From Coxiellaceae bacterium UBA6002 (GTDB lineage: Bacteria > Pseudomonadota > Gammaproteobacteria > UBA6002): 7,966 nt of DNA. A program made the position numbers and the translations under genes. How positions within the stretch are numbered: the stretch's first letter is position 1; each line of letters starts with the position of its first letter. The notes under the pieces were generated by a model. The model did no database searches. It was not told the origin of the DNA and saw only the letters and a program-made list of their open reading frames with translations. Location of the stretch: assembly GCA_002429595.1 (NCBI GenBank), contig DJAM01000076.1, positions 1 to 7,966 on the forward strand. The letters run 5' to 3'. Below are positions 6,128-7,966 of this stretch, one piece after another.

Positions 6128-6194
6128 AAACGACTTACAACCCGAAATATTTTATTCGCAAGAAATCAAGTGTTTTAGCTTTTGTAATATGTAA
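6114..6194 (+). CDS. Possible 26-codon small ORF in the coaBC leader
   Basis: The ATG at 6114 opens a 26-codon frame ending TAA at 6192-6194. It is preceded by GGAGGAG (6098-6104), one of the strongest Shine-Dalgarno matches in the window, with a 9-nt spacing. The peptide would begin MPSQTNDLQPE and end KCFSFCNM. It has no transmembrane segment or signal peptide and I do not recognise it. It ends about 70 bp before coaBC, so it could be a leader peptide. The SD partly overlaps the inner stem (CTCTGG, 6094-6099) of the candidate RNA structure, so translation and folding would compete. The alternative is chance: short frames are common in AT-rich DNA, and the SD-like purine run may be structural. 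Low confidence as a gene. Confidence 0.28.
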   Translation: MPSQTNDLQPEIFYSQEIKCFSFCNM

Positions 6195-6265
6195 ATATAG
6201 TCAGTTAGGCTTTTATGATCTAAATTTAAATCTGGAATCAATCACTTGTAGCATGAGAGTAATGC

Positions 6266-7456
6266 ATGAATTTTGATAAAAAAAATATTGTAATTGGTGT
6301 CACCGGAAGCATTGCTGCCTATAAAACTCCAGAACTAGTCCGACTGCTCAAAGCGGAAGGGGCAAATGTGAAGGTGGTCATGACCCAAGACGCCAAGCAG
6401 TTCATCACAGAGTTGACCTTGCAAGCCGTATGCGGCTCCCCGGTCCATAGCCAGTTACTGGATCCAACCACTGAAGCAAGCATGTCCCATATTACTTTAG
6501 CGAAGTGGGCTGATTTAATTGTGATTGTGCCAGCAACTGCCAATGTCATCGCCAAGTTAAATGCCGGGATAGCAGATGATCTATTAAGCACACTGTATCT
6601 TGCTAGTGCCGCTCCGACAGCAATAGTACCTGCCATGAATCAGCAAATGTGGCGCCATATTGCTACGCAACAGAATGTTGGGGAATTGAAGGAACGTGGA
6701 GTTTTGTTTTGGGGACCTGATGAAGGGTCGCAGGCTTGTGGTGATGAAGGTCCCGGAAGAATGATTGAGCCCAGCCAGATTCTCGAAGAGATTAACAGCT
6801 ATTTCGCGCCCAAGTTGTTCCAGGGTAAGAAAATAGTCATTACAGCTGGACCTACTCGGGAGCGTTTAGATCCGGTCAGATATATCAGCAATTTCAGTTC
6901 TGGCAAAATGGGCTATGCGCTTGCGCAAGCCGCTAAAAACCTTGGTGCTGAAGTGGTATTAGTGTCAGGCCCTACTCAGTTATCAGCGCCCGTTGGTGTT
7001 GCGACTATATTGGTCGAATCTGCTGATGAAATGTATCAGGCTGTTTGCGACCATTTATCCAATTGTGAGGTTTTTATCGGTTGCGCGGCAGTTGCAGACT
7101 TTCGTAGTAAAGAAATAGCGCCTCAGAAGATTAAAAAGGGTTTGGTGCCAGAGATCAAACTTGAAAAGAATATAGATATTATTCAGGAAATAGGTAGTCG
7201 ACCGGACAAACCTTTCCTGGTGGGTTTTGCTGCGGAGTCTGAAAACCTTGTTGAGAATGCTAAGGCTAAGCTGCTGCAGAAAAATTTGGATATGGTGGTT
7301 GCTAATGATATTAGTGCTGCGGATTCTGGGTTTAATAGTGACTTTAATCGGGTTTGCGTGATTACTGCTGATGGGCGTGTTGATTTTGATTTGATGCCGA
7401 AGTTGAGGTTGGCGGGGGAGTTGATGGGGGTGATTTGTCAGAGGCTTGGAAGGTAG
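6266..7456 (+). CDS. coaBC: Bifunctional phosphopantothenoylcysteine decarboxylase / phosphopantothenate-cysteine ligase
   Basis: This enzyme performs two successive steps of coenzyme A synthesis: CoaB joins cysteine to 4'-phosphopantothenate (with CTP), and CoaC decarboxylates the product to 4'-phosphopantetheine using FMN. CoaC occupies about residues 1-180: GVTGSIAAYK (11-20), catalytic His75 in SHITLAKW, PATANVIAK (89-97), Asn125 in PAMNQQMW, and Cys158 in the substrate clamp ACGDEGPGRM, all at the E. coli positions. CoaB follows from about 188: ITAGPTRERLDPVRYISN (192-209, Asn209), the AAVADF block (274-279) and KIKK (288-291, matching the catalytic Lys289 of E. coli). Length of 396 aa is usual. 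The start is ATG 6266, with a modest SD, GAGAG (6255-6259). It is divergent from panBCG and uses that pathway's product after phosphorylation. The last 80 bp are strikingly poor in C (4 of the 60 bases 7381-7440) while the protein remains normal. The common dut neighbour is absent. Confidence 0.97.
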   Translation: MNFDKKNIVIGVTGSIAAYKTPELVRLLKAEGANVKVVMTQDAKQFITELTLQAVCGSPVHSQLLDPTTEASMSHITLAKWADLIVIVPATANVIAKLNAGIADDLLSTLYLASAAPTAIVPAMNQQMWRHIATQQNVGELKERGVLFWGPDEGSQACGDEGPGRMIEPSQILEEINSYFAPKLFQGKKIVITAGPTRERLDPVRYISNFSSGKMGYALAQAAKNLGAEVVLVSGPTQLSAPVGVATILVESADEMYQAVCDHLSNCEVFIGCAAVADFRSKEIAPQKIKKGLVPEIKLEKNIDIIQEIGSRPDKPFLVGFAAESENLVENAKAKLLQKNLDMVVANDISAADSGFNSDFNRVCVITADGRVDFDLMPKLRLAGELMGVICQRLGR

Positions 7457-7470
7457 GAGTTTTAAGATTT

Positions 7471-7836
7471 TTAACTCATTGTTTTTCCTTGCATTGCTTT
7501 GATCATTTTAGTCAGCATTGAAATGATTCTTACTAGTAATTTTCTTGCTGACCAGAACAATTCCTGTTCAATTATTTCCAAGTGCAAACAAATGTCTAAC
7601 AGAGAAGCAGATTCTGTTGCTGAGCGTAATGCTATTCTGTAGAAGCGGGCTTTTTCTTTTGGGCTAAATTCTCCTGTAGCCTCCGCAATGTTAAGAGGGA
7701 TGGATGTTGCTGCGCGTTGAAGTTGATCGGTAATATGACAGTAACCTCTTGGGAAAGCTTTCGTAATATTGTGTGATGTAATTACAAAATTTATTGATAC
7801 TTTGTAAACATCTAGTTTTTCGTGATCTAGTTTCAT
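7471..7836 (-). CDS. Four-helix-bundle protein, 23S rRNA-intervening-sequence (S23) family
   Basis: The 121-aa protein belongs to the S23/four-helix-bundle family, named for ORFs found inside intervening sequences of 23S rRNA (for example in Leptospira and Coxiella) but also common as free-standing genes. Function in cells is unknown. Family landmarks are in order: LDVYKVSINF (8-17) in helix 1, AFPRGY (27-32), QLQRAATSIPLNIAEA (38-53), the EKARFYRIALRSATES segment (61-76), and LLDICLHLEII (79-89), all at the usual spacing for a complete chain. No catalytic residue, signal peptide or membrane segment is evident. ATG 7836 is the only ATG before the upstream in-frame stop (7918-7920) and fits the family's N-terminus. 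No SD is visible, so expression may be weak or leaderless. No rRNA sequence adjoins it, so it is not within a ribosomal operon here. It converges with coaBC across a 14-bp gap. Repeats upstream suggest it may travel as an accessory unit. Confidence 0.9.
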   Translation of the reverse strand: MKLDHEKLDVYKVSINFVITSHNITKAFPRGYCHITDQLQRAATSIPLNIAEATGEFSPKEKARFYRIALRSATESASLLDICLHLEIIEQELFWSARKLLVRIISMLTKMIKAMQGKTMS

Positions 7837-7871
7837 TATGGTTATAGTTTTGGCTATTTTGAGATGAGTTG

Positions 7872-7916
7872 CAATACAGGATTTTGTGCGTTCTGAGCCG
7901 TTAAGTTGCTGTATTG
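7872..7916. repeat. 8-bp inverted repeat upstream of the S23 gene
   Basis: CAATACAG (7872-7879) is exactly inverted as CTGTATTG (7909-7916), separated by 29 nt. Each is directly preceded or overlapped by AGTTGC (7867-7872 and 7904-7909). It lies 36-80 bp upstream of the S23 start on that gene's strand, where it could be an operator or an mRNA leader stem. With a loop this long it is not a terminator. Confidence 0.5.
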
Positions 7917-7927
7917 TCTATATTATT

Positions 7928-7963
7928 CGTGAACGTGAACGGGAACGGGAACGTGTACGAAAA
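7928..7963. repeat. Hexanucleotide tandem repeat, CGTGAA/CGGGAA type
   Basis: Five units in register: CGTGAA (7928-7933), CGTGAA (7934-7939), CGGGAA (7940-7945), CGGGAA (7946-7951), CGTGTA (7952-7957), with a partial CGAAAA continuing into the terminal A-run. The T/G difference at position 3 divides the array into two homogeneous pairs, which points to duplication events. It lies upstream of the S23 gene and may continue beyond the window. Confidence 0.85.
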
Positions 7964-7966
7964 AAA

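Larger units (their letters stand above)
5916..6265. other. 350-bp divergent intergenic region between panB and coaBC
   Basis: Besides the elements listed separately (minus-strand TATATT, plus-strand TATAAT, nested stems, small ORF), the region consists of two AT-rich flanks (5950-5985 and 6145-6235) around a GC-richer core. TCGGG (6080-6084) and CCCGA (6141-6145) are complementary and could form an alternative pairing between the core and the downstream flank. I see no tRNA, no remnant of a larger gene, and no palindromic REP copy in it. Confidence 0.6.

Noticed and set aside
5985..6145. 6S RNA (ssrS) in the panB-coaBC spacer
   Set aside because: A few stretches resemble the 3' part of E. 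coli 6S RNA (GGTTC...CTCTGGAG against GGTTC...CTCGGAG), but the terminal closing stem and the overall length do not fit, and the best pairings are different ones.
6319..6636. 105-codon minus-strand ORF inside coaBC
   Set aside because: Antisense shadow of the CoaC domain, whose frame has all catalytic residues.
7928..7966. CRISPR array
   Set aside because: Units are 6 bp in direct tandem without spacers; this is a simple tandem repeat.

Overview
The window looks like an AT-rich chromosomal segment of a gammaproteobacterium. The combination of an ankyrin-repeat protein with a host-directed look, a PanG-type (DUF2520) ketopantoate reductase of the kind described in Francisella and Coxiella, and a CoaBC that aligns almost residue for residue with the E. 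coli numbering suggests the Legionellales or a related host-associated lineage. This is inference from protein flavour and composition; no rRNA or marker gene is present to settle it.

Layout: (1) 1-24, half of a palindromic REP/MITE-like element cut by the window edge. (2) 25-1903, + strand: a promoter-like region, then two genes 20 bp apart that are probably co-transcribed. The first encodes an unrecognised 116-aa polar protein. The second encodes a 470-aa ankyrin-repeat protein whose C-terminal part carries a His-Asp-Gln-Cys series resembling a CE-clan (ULP/YopJ-type) cysteine protease or acyltransferase. It is the most interesting item here and a candidate secreted effector. (3) 1929-2005, a complete copy of the palindromic element, so the two-gene block is bracketed by the same repeat. 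(4) 2029-3396, + strand, a MATE-family multidrug/cation antiporter whose upstream in-frame ATG (1999) lies inside the repeat. (5) 5915-3391, - strand, a tight operon panB-panC-panG for making pantothenate from ketoisovalerate. Its last gene converges on the MATE gene with a 6-bp overlap of stop codons. (6) 5916-6265, a 350-bp divergent intergenic region with promoter-like -10 elements, a GC-richer segment able to form nested RNA stems, and a possible 26-codon ORF behind a near-consensus Shine-Dalgarno. (7) 6266-7456, + strand, coaBC (dfp), which makes 4'-phosphopantetheine from 4'-phosphopantothenate. (8) 7836-7471, - strand, a free-standing four-helix-bundle protein of the 23S-rRNA-intervening-sequence (S23) family. 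(9) 7837-7966, an inverted repeat and a hexanucleotide tandem repeat.

Functionally, panB, panC, panG and coaBC form a coenzyme A supply cluster read from one divergent intergenic region. PanB makes ketopantoate, PanG would reduce it to pantoate, PanC joins pantoate to beta-alanine, and after phosphorylation by a kinase not in the window, CoaBC acts twice. Aspartate decarboxylase (panD), a classical panE and pantothenate kinase are not in the window. The flanking genes (effector-like pair, MATE pump, S23 protein) and the dispersed repeats look like accessory insertions around this core.
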